Below, one piece after another: positions 1 through 8,320 of a DNA stretch of 10,481 nt. The notes below the pieces were generated by a model. That model worked only from the letters and a program-made list of their open reading frames with translations, ran no database searches and had not been told where the DNA came from. The position numbers and the translations under genes were made by a program. This stretch comes from Usnea hakonensis (Eukaryota > Ascomycota > Lecanoromycetes > Lecanorales > Parmeliaceae), in the NCBI GenBank assembly GCA_013423325.1, contig BLJB01000763.1, forward strand, positions 1 to 10,481, written 5' to 3'. Within the stretch, counting starts at the first letter, position 1; the number at the start of each line of letters is the position of its first letter.

Positions 1-258
1 CGCAAGGTCCCGGGTATCTATATAGCCAGCTGCGAATGCGGCTGGCCGAAACAGGACACTAAATATATCCTTATCTTCTGTCCGAGGCTAGGACAATTCA
101 GACTAGTACTTCTAGAATCCGCGGGAACTAGTGACCTGCGGAGAATGCTAACTACCCCAAGGGGGGCGAGGGCGTTAACTAGATGGCTGATCCAATCCGG
201 CCTCCTAGGCTAGTATTCCCTAGCAAAAGACCAGTTATATAGGGGTAGAGCGGCCTGA
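1..258 (+). pseudogene. C-terminal end of a Tad1-type LINE ORF2 (partial, one in-frame stop)
   Basis: Frame 1 from base 1 is open for 70 codons to TAG at 211-213, and the same frame then continues with plausible protein to TGA at 256-258. It shows the Cys-x-Cys-Gly...His...Cys signature found near the C-terminus of Tad1-like LINE ORF2 proteins, after the RNase H domain: Cys codons at 31-33 and 37-39 (CECGW), a Tyr codon at 64-66 where His is expected, and Cys at 79-81 (FCPRL). It is followed by the family-like AGTSDLRRML and RWLIQSGLL stretches. The TAG at 211 sits where such proteins usually have Gln (LLGQ), so it fits one CAG or CAA to TAG change. Base composition is normal and CpA/TpG are common, unlike the rest of the window. 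The 5' part lies outside the window. Family assignment is from remembered motifs, with good confidence; activity is not expected from this fragment. Confidence 0.85.
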
Positions 259-484
259 GGGGCGCGAGCATCGACACAAAGAGGGTAGAGGAACACGAGT
301 ACAGGGGGTACCGAGCGGTAGTAGTCGAAGGTGGTATGCAGACTCAAAACAGCAGAGACAAGTAGGAGCACGGTAAGGTTTTTCACCCTGGTAGCAGTAA
401 TACTATAAAGGTTTCCCTTACACCATTGCCATAGAGCTTCCCGTAATTATCTTTCACATAGTTAGATAGACACGAGTATGAATT
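259..484 (+). other. Probable 3' untranslated region of the + strand LINE
   Basis: This is 226 bases of normal-composition sequence between the ORF2 stop at 256-258 and the CCAAT tract. I see no convincing gene on either strand. CpA and TpG are common, so it has escaped the mutation process that affected the sequence from about 500 onward. Its role as LINE 3' UTR is inferred from position only. Confidence 0.5.
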
Positions 485-499
485 CCAATCCAATCCAAT
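485..499 (+). repeat. (CCAAT)3 short tandem repeat, possible LINE 3' tail
   Basis: Three perfect CCAAT units lie at 485-489, 490-494 and 495-499, exactly where normal composition gives way to A+T-rich DNA. LINE copies often end in a short simple repeat rather than poly-A, so this may be the 3' end of the + strand LINE and mark its insertion point. Three units is short enough that chance is possible. Confidence 0.5.
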
Positions 500-1659
500 A
501 TACTTACTTCTACCGTATTATTATATCCTATATATCTATAGGACTTAGATATTTTTATATTTAAGGAATATTATTACGATAAGGATCCGAGCCTTAGTAT
601 TACTATTAGCTCTTACTAATTTACTAGGTCTTAGTATTTACTACTTGTATTTACTTTCTTCTAGATAGATTCATTATTTATTTACTTTACTATATTATGA
701 TTCACATTATACTATTATACCTTTATAGGCCTTACCTTAATTTTCTATTTATATATAGATCTAAAATTTATATATTATCTTTTAGCTCTATAACTATTAC
801 TTTTAGATCTATTATAATTTTTATATTAAAATATTTTAGCCTTTTAATAAAATAGATTAACTTATATTTCTTAAAAATAAAAGTTACTTTATATATTTTT
901 ATCTACTTTAAATATATTTTATAGATTATTTTAAATATTATATAATTAGTCTCTATACTCTTTCTATATATTAATAAATAGATATTATTAATAAAGTCTT
1001 TAATTTAAAAGTTTAACTTTAGTTTTAAGTACTTTTTAATAAGCGATATATTAAAAAATAGAGATAATATAGAGAATATTAAAAACTTCTATAAAATCTT
1101 TATCTCTATTAATTTTATCTTACTTATTTTCTACTTTAGCGTTATTAATATTACTCTCTTTATAAAAAAGTTTAATATCTAATTTATTTTTTAAGAAAGG
1201 ATTCCTTTAGATTTAAAATTATAAAAAAGCTATTTATAGAATATATTATTAAATACTTCTATTATATTTAAAGAGAGTAAACTAGTTATATATTATTTAC
1301 TACTACTCTAAACTATATATATTATATTTACTATTATCTCTAAAACTATTTTAGTAAATCGCTCTTTCTATATATCTATTTATTTTAAAAAAAGAAGATT
1401 ATATTCCTTTATATAATTATTAAATCTTTTAACTACAACTATTTTTAGAGCTTTCTCTAGAGTATTTAATAGAGCGATTAATTAATATAACTTTAATTTA
1501 GAGTAGTTATTTTTATCTAGTTTATAAAAAATTTTTATATTAGTAATTTTAAACTCTTTTAAATAATAATCTAGATTTATATATATCTAAAAAAGTCTAA
1601 TAAATTATAAAAGGGCCTCTTTAGCGACTAGCTTTAAAAATCTATTTAATATTCTATCT
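500..1659 (-). pseudogene. LINE ORF2 remnant: reverse transcriptase core and thumb (3' part of split gene)
   Basis: Read leftward from 1659, the RIPped frame gives NRFLKLVAKEAL, then RPIALLNTLGKALE-like sequence. RT block A reads SLLSLNIIEVFNN at 1245-1283, corresponding to SLLSLDIAGAFDN, with the catalytic Asp now Asn at 1266-1268. A GxPQGSPxSPxL-like block and NISLIKKYLKLKL follow. The catalytic FVDD box reads DFINNI at 981-998, so both Asp are now Asn. The thumb region has TFIFKKYKLIYF and, at 727-746, RKLR*GL (family RKLRWGP). Matches below 720 are weak: LKYKNI*VL resembles a LAKYQNKCLR motif near 530-560. One frame change is needed near the A7 run at 1387-1393. Stops occupy Gln and Trp positions. 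Family membership is near certain; the lower end is approximate. Confidence 0.93.
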
Positions 1660-1664
1660 ATTTC
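1660..1664. repeat. Target-site duplication, left copy (ATTTC)
   Basis: The five bases ATTTC lie directly before the 5' LTR and recur exactly at 8316-8320 directly after the 3' LTR. Five-base duplications are usual for Ty3/Gypsy integrases. The duplicated bases lie within the LINE codons for the conserved Gly-x-Asp stretch of its RT domain. Confidence 0.95.
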
Positions 1665-1848
1665 TATTACGAGTATAACTACTTGTAGGGCTAAAGGAGA
1701 TATATAATCTTCTTTCTATTCGGGTTTAGCGCCTTAATATCTCTCTATTTATATATCTTTTTTATATCTATATATAAATTTTATCTTCTTATTAATTAAA
1801 TCCTTATTATATATTACTATTAATATATATCTAATTATAATTCTAATA
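1665..1848 (+). repeat. 5' LTR of the Gypsy element
   Basis: This aligns without gaps to 8132-8315 at a constant offset of 6467. By eye there are 17 differences in 184 positions, all C/T or G/A transitions. It begins TATTACGAG and ends CTAATA; the expected LTR termini TG...CA have become TA...TA, as RIP would produce. All three CpG sites (in TACGAG, TTCGGG and AGCGCC) are shared by both LTRs. It keeps one TpG (1684-1685) that is TpA in the other copy. Confidence 0.97.
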
Positions 1849-2300
1849 TTATTTAATTAATCTATTAATTATATAATATTAATAATTCTATTACTATTCT
1901 ACTTAAGGCTTTAGATAAGCTAAAAGAATCTAAAAGAGGATATTTATAAATTAATAATCTAATAATAATATATTAGATATATCTTAAATAATATAGAGTA
2001 TTACTAGTATATTTAAATAATATAATATTACTAGATAGAAGAATAATTAATAAAGAATTTATATTATTAATAATAAAAAAGAAATCGCCTTAAAAAGATA
2101 TAATTATAACTAACTAAATTATTTAATAATAATATAATAATTTTATAGGCGGAATAATATCTTTTTTAATATATATTTTTAAAGTATTTAAATATATTAA
2201 ACTAGTTAAATTAATTAATAAATAATTATATAAAAACTCTATATTTAATAATATTTAATTTAGAAAAGAATTAATTATTTTTTAATAATTAATTATATTT
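1849..2300 (+). other. Gypsy 5' leader, no gene recognised
   Basis: This stretch between the 5' LTR and the presumed gag region holds frequent stops in every frame and nothing I recognise. A tRNA primer-binding site should start within a few bases of 1849, but mutation has altered the sequence (TTATTTAATTAATC) so far that I cannot match it to a tRNA. Confidence 0.5.
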
Positions 2301-3800
2301 TTTATTATAAATTTAAAAGAATAAAGTTATTTCTTTATTATCTTTTTTTTTTCTTTAAAATCTTTCTAATATCTATTAAATTATTAAATAGCCCTACTAA
2401 TTATCTAATTAAATAAGTATAAAGAATTATAAAATATATCTCTTTTTAATAATAAAGATAAATATCTTAATAATATTCTAAAAAATAAACTTATATTAGA
2501 AGATAAAGATAGAATATATTATAATATATTTTAAAAGGCTTCTAAAATATCTTTAAATAAATTTAATATTTTAGAGTCTTTAAAAGATATTTCTTATTAT
2601 CTTAATTTAACTAATTACTTATAATAACTAAAAGGGGTATCTAGAAAAATATTAATATTCTAGATTAAAAATAATAATATAGCTATTTTCTAAAATATCT
2701 TCTTTATAAATAAACTTATATAATAGATTAAAGAAAATCTAGAGAAGTTTCTAAATATATTAAATTAGATCTATTAAGAGAAAAATATAGATATTTAGAT
2801 CTTCTAATTATTAAAAAAGAAGATTATAAAGTAATAATTTATTATATAATAATTAATAAATATATAAAAGGATCTCGTATTTATAAATTCTAAATTAAAA
2901 TAATTTTAAAATATTTAAAATAATATAGAATTATTTTTTATAATTATTATTAAATATTTTTAAAAGTATCTAGATCTTTCTCTCTTTATTAATAATATAG
3001 ATTTTATTTAAAAAAATTAAAAAAATAAAATAATAATTAAATTAAAAATAAATAAAAATTATTAAAATAATAATAAAAGCTATATTAAATATATATTTTT
3101 ATATTTTAAAAAAAAGATTATAAAGTAGATTTATTTTAAATAAAAGATTAATACTAATAACTCTTTTTTTACTATTTAAAATATTATAAATAAACTTACT
3201 ATTATATTTAAAAATTTAGATTATAAATAGAACTATTAAAGATAATTTATAATATTATAAATAAAAATTATATAATTTATTAATTTTTATTTAAATTTTA
3301 AAAGACTCTTTTTTTATTTAAAATATAATAAAAACTTTTTTATTAAAAAGTTATATAATAAAATAATAATCTAGCTCTAGATTCTTTAGAATAATTAATA
3401 ATTTAAATTTATTATTTTTAAAAAAGTTAAAAAGTATATAATAAAGCTAAATAATTTATAGAGAATTATATAAAAAAATTAAAATAGGATCTTATTATAA
3501 AAAAATTAATCTAGAAATATAAAAAGAGTAATATTTATCTCTATCTTATTAAAAATAGTTTTTAAATCTATATATAATCTAATAAAATAAATTTTATTAA
3601 GCGATATTATTTAGATAAAGAATATAGTTAAAAATAATTACTTTAAATATTATAAATCTAAATATTATATAAATAATTATCTAGATAATTAGATTTATTT
3701 TTATAATTTAAATTTATATAAATAAGATCTTTAAATTTATAAAATTTTAATAAATAGATCTTTTAATTTAAATTATTATAAGAATTTAAAAGAATTAGAA
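2300..3800 (+). pseudogene. Gag remnant with CCHC zinc knuckle
   Basis: The recognisable part is a nucleocapsid knuckle at 3639-3680, read in the frame starting at 3639. It has C-x2-C-x4-H-x4-C spacing, with each Cys and the His now written TAC or TAT (Tyr): Y-FK-Y-YKSK-Y-YINN-Y. TGC/TGT to TAC/TAT and CAT/CAC to TAT/TAC are exactly the RIP changes expected. Its place, upstream of pol and about 1.8 kb after the 5' LTR, fits gag. The N-terminal capsid part cannot be aligned by eye, so the start at 2300 is only a placeholder; ATG starts no longer exist. The end is set just past the knuckle. Confidence 0.7.
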
Positions 3801-3809
3801 AAAAATTAT

Positions 3810-4757
3810 CCTTTATTAAAAACTTAATAAAAAATATTATAAAAATAAGATATTATTTTAAAAATAATAAAAATAACTTTATATTCTTATTTTAAATTAT
3901 ATTTAAATTCTCTCTATTTTCTAAAAAGCCCTTTATAGTATTAAATATATTATATAATTAAAAAAAAAGGTATTAGATACTTCTTCTAATTAATATTAAT
4001 ATTATAAAATATTATTTTATTAATAAGAGGATAATTTTAATTATATATATTATATTTAAAATTTTATCTATATCTTTTTCTAAGCCTTAATATATATATA
4101 AATATAATAATAATATATTAAAGATTTCTATTATTTATCTATTTTTATTTAATCTCGAATTTAATAATTATAAGAAATTAATTATTTTTATATTTATTAT
4201 TAATTTAGAATAATATATAATTATTTTTAATAAGTTTTAAATAAACTAATATAGAGTTTTATTTAATATATAATCTAATTTAATAATCTTTTTTATTAAT
4301 AATAAGATTAATCTAAAAGTATAAATTATTAAAATCTTATCTATTTTATTTATTTCTAGAGTTTTTTAAAAAGAATAATTCTTAATAAAAAAAGAGTCCT
4401 TTATTATATATAATATAATTATAAATATTTTTAATCTTTTTATTTATTAAATAAAAGTTAAAAAGATATAATTATTTATTATATTTATAAAAAATATTAA
4501 GATCTTTATTCTAATTAATTAGAAAAATTATTTAGATACTCTAAAAATAAATATTATAAAAGTATTTAAAATAAATTCTAAAATAATTTAAAAAAAGCTT
4601 CTTTTTAAATATTAGAACTTTTAAAATATTTTTAATTATATTTAAATTAATAAACTTTCTTTTTATTAATTTTATAATTATAAAATTAAATTTACTTTTA
4701 ATATAAAGTCTTTATAAAGTAGAGTATATTATATATTTCTATATAAAATATAATAAA
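3810..4757 (+). pseudogene. Start of pol remnant (expected protease and RT N-terminus), unresolved
   Basis: This lies between the gag knuckle and the first clear RT block, where Ty3/Gypsy elements encode the aspartic protease and the connection to RT. I looked for a degraded Asp-Ser/Thr-Gly motif and could not place one with confidence. Stops are frequent in all frames and composition matches the neighbouring blocks. The assignment rests on position only. Confidence 0.5.
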
Positions 4758-5470
4758 TTAAAAATATTTTATTAAAAATCTTTTTAAAAGATTTATTATA
4801 TTTAATAAAGTTTTTTATATATTATTAATTCTTTTTATATTAAAATTTAATAATAATTTATAATTCTATATAAATTATTAAATATTAAATATTTTTATTA
4901 AATAAAATTAATATCCCTTTTTTTTTATAAAGAAAGTTATTAAAAAAATTATAAACTATAAATATTTTATTTATTTAGATATTATTATAATATTTAATAA
5001 ATTTAAAATAGATTCTAAAAATAAAAATTTAACTATTTTTATAATAATTTTCAAATTATATAAATATAAAGTCCTTTTATTTAAATTAATTAATAGATTA
5101 AACTCTTTTTAATAATATATTAATAAGATATTATAGGAACTTCTAAATAATTTCTATTAAATAGATTTTAATAATATTTTTATTTATAGTAAATTAAGAA
5201 AAAAGTATTAAGATTATATTTAAAAAATATTCTCTTATTTTTAAAATATAGATCTATAAATAAATATTAAAAAGTATAAATTTAATATAGAGAAAATAAT
5301 CTTTTTAAATATTATTATATTAAATAAAAGGCTTTAAATAAATCTTAAAAAAATTAAAGCTATTATTAAATAGCTTTCTTTTATAAATCTAAAAGAGATA
5401 TAAAAATTTATTAAATTTATTAACTTTTATAAATATTTTATTTATAAATTTTTAAAATTAATAAAGCTCT
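4758..5470 (+). pseudogene. Pol remnant: reverse transcriptase domain
   Basis: The frame starting at 4762 gives the RT blocks in order through the stops: KYFIKNLFKRFI (family EYLxENLxKGFI), a PxSPxASPILF-like block, then FYINY*ILN (FCVDYRxLN). YLDII at about 4975-4989 holds the first catalytic Asp, intact at 4978-4980. YKYKVLLFKLIN at about 5062-5094 corresponds to YKVLPFGLTN. The catalytic box is IDFNNIFIYS at 5161-5190, so the paired Asp codons became AAT AAT at 5170-5175. Further on, KFIKFINFYKYFI matches the FLGFxNFYRRFI block that links RT to RNase H. Block order and spacing match fungal Ty3/Gypsy RT closely. Confidence 0.95.
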
Positions 5471-5960
5471 TAATATAATTTATAAAAAAAAAATATCTTA
5501 TTTATATAGAATAAGATCTATTTAAAAATCTTTAAAAGTTTTAAAAAATAAATTATTAATATTCTAATATTAAAATACTTTAATTTAAAAAAATAAATTA
5601 TATTTAAAATTAATACTTTTAATTTTATTATTAATAGAATATTATTTTAATATAATAATAAAGATATATTTTATCTAATAACTTTTTATAATAAGATAAT
5701 AATCTTTATAAAATATAATTATTATATATATAATAAAGAGTTACTAGCTATTATAAAATATTTTAAATATTAATTTTTTAAATTTAAATATATTAACTTA
5801 TCTATTTAGATCTTTATAGATTATTAGGTTTTAAAGATCTTTATAAAAAATAAAAAGCTTATTTATTATTAGACTTATTATTTAAATATTTTATTTAAAT
5901 TTAATTTTTAGATAATTTTCTATATAGATAAAAATAATTTAAAAATAAATATCTTTATTA
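5471..5960 (+). pseudogene. Pol remnant: RNase H domain
   Basis: The frame shifts by one relative to RT between about 5480 and 5600. INTFNFIINRIL at 5609-5644 corresponds to the TDASDFAIGGVL motif, with the first catalytic Asp now Asn (5612-5614). YLITFYNK (LHPVAFYSK) and NYYIYNKELLAII follow, the latter holding an intact catalytic Glu codon GAG at 5738-5740. IFIDY*VLKIF corresponds to xxTDHKNLEYF, with Asp intact at 5819-5821. The last block resembles the FNFxIxYRPGKxNxxADALSR end of Gypsy RNase H. The domain degrades the RNA strand during reverse transcription in living relatives; here stops preclude function. Confidence 0.92.
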
Positions 5961-7290
5961 GAATAATAAACGCTTACTTTATAAATTAGAAGAATAAGAG
6001 ACTATATTAATAATATTAAATAATTCTAATATTAAATTATATTAATATTTATATTATAGAGGAGAAAGCGGATCTATTTAAATATATTTATTAAATTAAT
6101 AAAGATAATTTTAGATATTAAAAATATAGAGATATAATTATTAATAATATTTATAAATTATATAGAATTAAATTTAAATAATATTAAATAATAAATAGAG
6201 CTCTTTTTAAAAGAGATCTATTATAAGTTCTAAACTCTCTATATATCTTAATATTTAATAAGATCTATAATTAACCTTCGAGTAGTTATCTTAAAATAAA
6301 ATAAATAATAGATCTTTTATAATAATATTATTATTAGCTTAACTATATAATAATAATTAGATAATATATTATTAATTATTATAATTATTAATATAGTAAA
6401 TTATTTTAAAGTAAAATAAATAAATTATTAATATCTTTATTAATCTTATAAATCTATTAATAAAATATATTTATAGATTTTATTATTAACCTCTCTTTTT
6501 TAAAAGATTTTAATATTATATATATTTTTATTTATCGCCTTATAAAGGAGAGATATTATATACTATATTTTTAAAGCGATAATAATATTTTAATTAAATT
6601 ATTAATTTAGATTTTACTATAGAATCTTTACTACCTTTATAGATTTCTAAACTCTATTATATTTAATAGAAAATTATAATTTATATTTATTTTATAAAAG
6701 AGTCTATATAAAAGATTTAGAATTTAAATTAATCTTTTAACTATTTATTATCTTTAGATAGATAGATAGATTAAAAAAGTAAATTAAAATATTAAAAAAA
6801 ATCTTTATATCTTTTATAATTATATATAAAATAATTAGATTAAATAGGTCTCTATAATAGAATTTATTAATAATAATAATATAATTTTATTTACCTCTCT
6901 TACTCCTTTTTTTATAAATAAAGGATTTAATCTCTATATAAATTTTAATTCTAATATAATAAATTATAAAATTATAAAAAAAAGATTATAAATTTTAAAA
7001 ATTAAAAATATTATTAAAAAAATAGAAGAGATTCTAGAATATAATAAAAAATATTTAAAGGCCTTTTAAATTACGATAGAAAAAAAAATAAATAAATATT
7101 ATAAAAAAATCTTATTTAATATTAATAATAAAGTTTAATTATCTTTTAAATATATTAATATAATAAGACCCTATAAAGATCTAGAGAATAAATAACTAGA
7201 TCTCTATAAAATTATTTAATAAATTAATATTATCTACTATTTAGATTTCTCTTATATATAGCGGATCTATAATATATTCTATTTATAATA
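5961..7290 (+). pseudogene. Pol remnant: integrase (zinc-binding and DDE core)
   Basis: The frame is the same as RNase H. An N-terminal HHCC-like segment lies around 6311-6470, degraded. The catalytic core starts with IDFIINLS at 6473-6496 (family MDFITGLP), with the first Asp intact (6476-6478). NIIYIFIYRLIKE (about 6512-6550) matches NILVVTDRLSK. The second Asp, in a SDRGxQF motif, is AAT at 6665-6667. YYL*IDR*IKKVN* at about 6746-6787 matches HPQTDGQTEKxNQ, with the catalytic Glu now AAA at 6773-6775. The spacing is D-62-D-35-E exactly, as in retroviral-type integrases. The C-terminal part beyond about 6850 is not alignable by eye, so the end is approximate. Confidence 0.93.
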
Positions 7291-7550
7291 TCTTTAGAAA
7301 TATTCTAATAACTCTCTTTTAGAATAGTAGAGATCTCTACTAAAGCCGAAGATCCTACTAAAGGGTAATAAATAGAATATTAATAATATATTAAATTTTT
7401 ACTACTACTATAATTATCTATAATATAAAATTAAATAGATAAATATATTAAAGAATAATAAGTAGTATTATATAAATAAAGGAAAATTTAATAATATTAA
7501 AAAAATTATTAAAAAGTTCTATAAATAATATTTAAAGATTATTTATTAAT
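7291..7550 (+). pseudogene. Pol C-terminus: probable chromodomain
   Basis: At the end of pol, in a frame differing from the integrase core, YNIKLNR is followed by *IKENLIILKKIIKKFYK*Y at about 7470-7540. This resembles the YxVKWxGY...TWEPxENLxNAxExIxxFHxxY signature of the chromodomain carried by chromoviruses, the common Ty3/Gypsy clade in fungi. Such domains bind histone marks and steer integration toward heterochromatin. Several aromatic cage positions cannot be confirmed because Trp codons turn into stops. The position, directly after integrase, is right. Moderate confidence. Confidence 0.6.
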
Positions 7551-8116
7551 ATAAAATTTAGCCCTATAAAGTAGTTTCGATTTAATAATATTTTAGATAT
7601 TACGCTATTTAACTACTTTTATAAATTTAAGTTATATAGATTCTTTTTAATAAATTATAATTAAAAAAGAAACTATTAAAGACTCTAATTTCTTAATATT
7701 TATATTAAATAAGATCTACTATATATACTCCTATTATTAATATATATCTAAATATCCTCTAATATTACTACTATTACCTTTAGAGTATTACTATTATTAA
7801 TAATAGTCTATATTAAAATTACTTTCTAGTATTTAATCCTATTTCTTTAGAGAAAGTTTATAAATAAGGCTTTATAATTAAAATTAAATTTAGCTTAATT
7901 TAGTTTAATAATATTTAACTAATAAAAGGTCTTTATTTAATAATTTTCTCTCTACTTCTAAATCGAATATTAAATTATTATACTATATTAAAATATCTTT
8001 TTTATTAATTATTTTACTAATCTATAACTAAATTACTTTATATTAAAAGCCCTAAAAAGATATAGTATTATATATATAATAAATATTATTTATTAAGGTA
8101 TATAAATATACCTTCT
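7551..8116 (+). other. Stretch between pol and the polypurine tract, no gene recognised
   Basis: About 565 bases follow the presumed chromodomain and precede the polypurine tract. All six frames contain stops and I recognise no domain. It is somewhat richer in C and G than the pol region (for example around 7740-7860). It may be an untranslated 3' region or the remains of an extra reading frame. Confidence 0.5.
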
Positions 8117-8127
8117 AAAGGGGGGGG
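8117..8127 (+). other. Polypurine tract of the Gypsy element
   Basis: AAAGGGGGGGG (three A, eight G) is followed by ATAA and then the 3' LTR at 8132. This is the primer site for second-strand synthesis in LTR elements and fixes the orientation. Runs of G are not RIP targets, which explains why it survives in such A+T-rich surroundings. Confidence 0.9.
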
Positions 8128-8131
8128 ATAA

Positions 8132-8315
8132 TATTACGAGTATAACTACTTATAGAACTAAAAGAGATATATAATCTTTTTCCTATTCGGGTTTAGCGCC
8201 TTAGTACCTCTCTATCTATATATCTTTCTTATATCTATATATAGATTTTACCTCCTTATTAATTAAATCCTTATTATATACTACTATTAATATATATCTA
8301 GTTATAGTCCTAATA
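8132..8315 (+). repeat. 3' LTR of the Gypsy element
   Basis: This is 184 bp, aligned gap-free to 1665-1848. Of the 17 transition differences seen by eye, the 3' copy keeps the C or G at about 12 and the 5' copy at about 5. Most lie in CpT or CpC context on one strand. It is followed directly by the ATTTC duplication at 8316-8320. Confidence 0.97.
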
Positions 8316-8320
8316 ATTTC
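8316..8320. repeat. Target-site duplication, right copy (ATTTC)
   Basis: An exact repeat of 1660-1664. Both copies still match although the flanks are RIPped; ATTTC contains no CpA or TpG. Confidence 0.95.

Larger units (their letters stand above)
1665..8315 (+). mobile_element. Ty3/Gypsy LTR retrotransposon (chromovirus type), full length but RIP-dead
   Basis: The element is 6651 bp, bounded by 184-bp direct LTRs at 1665-1848 and 8132-8315 and by the duplication ATTTC. A polypurine tract ends four bases before the 3' LTR, which fixes the + orientation. Conserved blocks appear in the order gag zinc knuckle (3639-3680), RT (about 4760-5200), RNase H (about 5600-5960), integrase (about 6290-6800) and chromodomain-like segment (about 7370-7550). 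RT-RH-INT order defines Ty3/Gypsy rather than Copia. Total length and LTR size are ordinary for fungal elements. Every coding block is riddled with stops and the frame changes at least twice in pol, so no product can be made. It is nested inside the - strand LINE. Confidence 0.97.

Noticed and set aside
1849..1875. A tRNA primer-binding site
   Set aside because: The position is right but RIP has altered the bases; no complement to a known tRNA 3' end can be defended.
6755..6770. A (GATA)n microsatellite
   Set aside because: The GATA-like run is the RIPped coding sequence for the integrase TDGQTE motif, in frame with the catalytic core.
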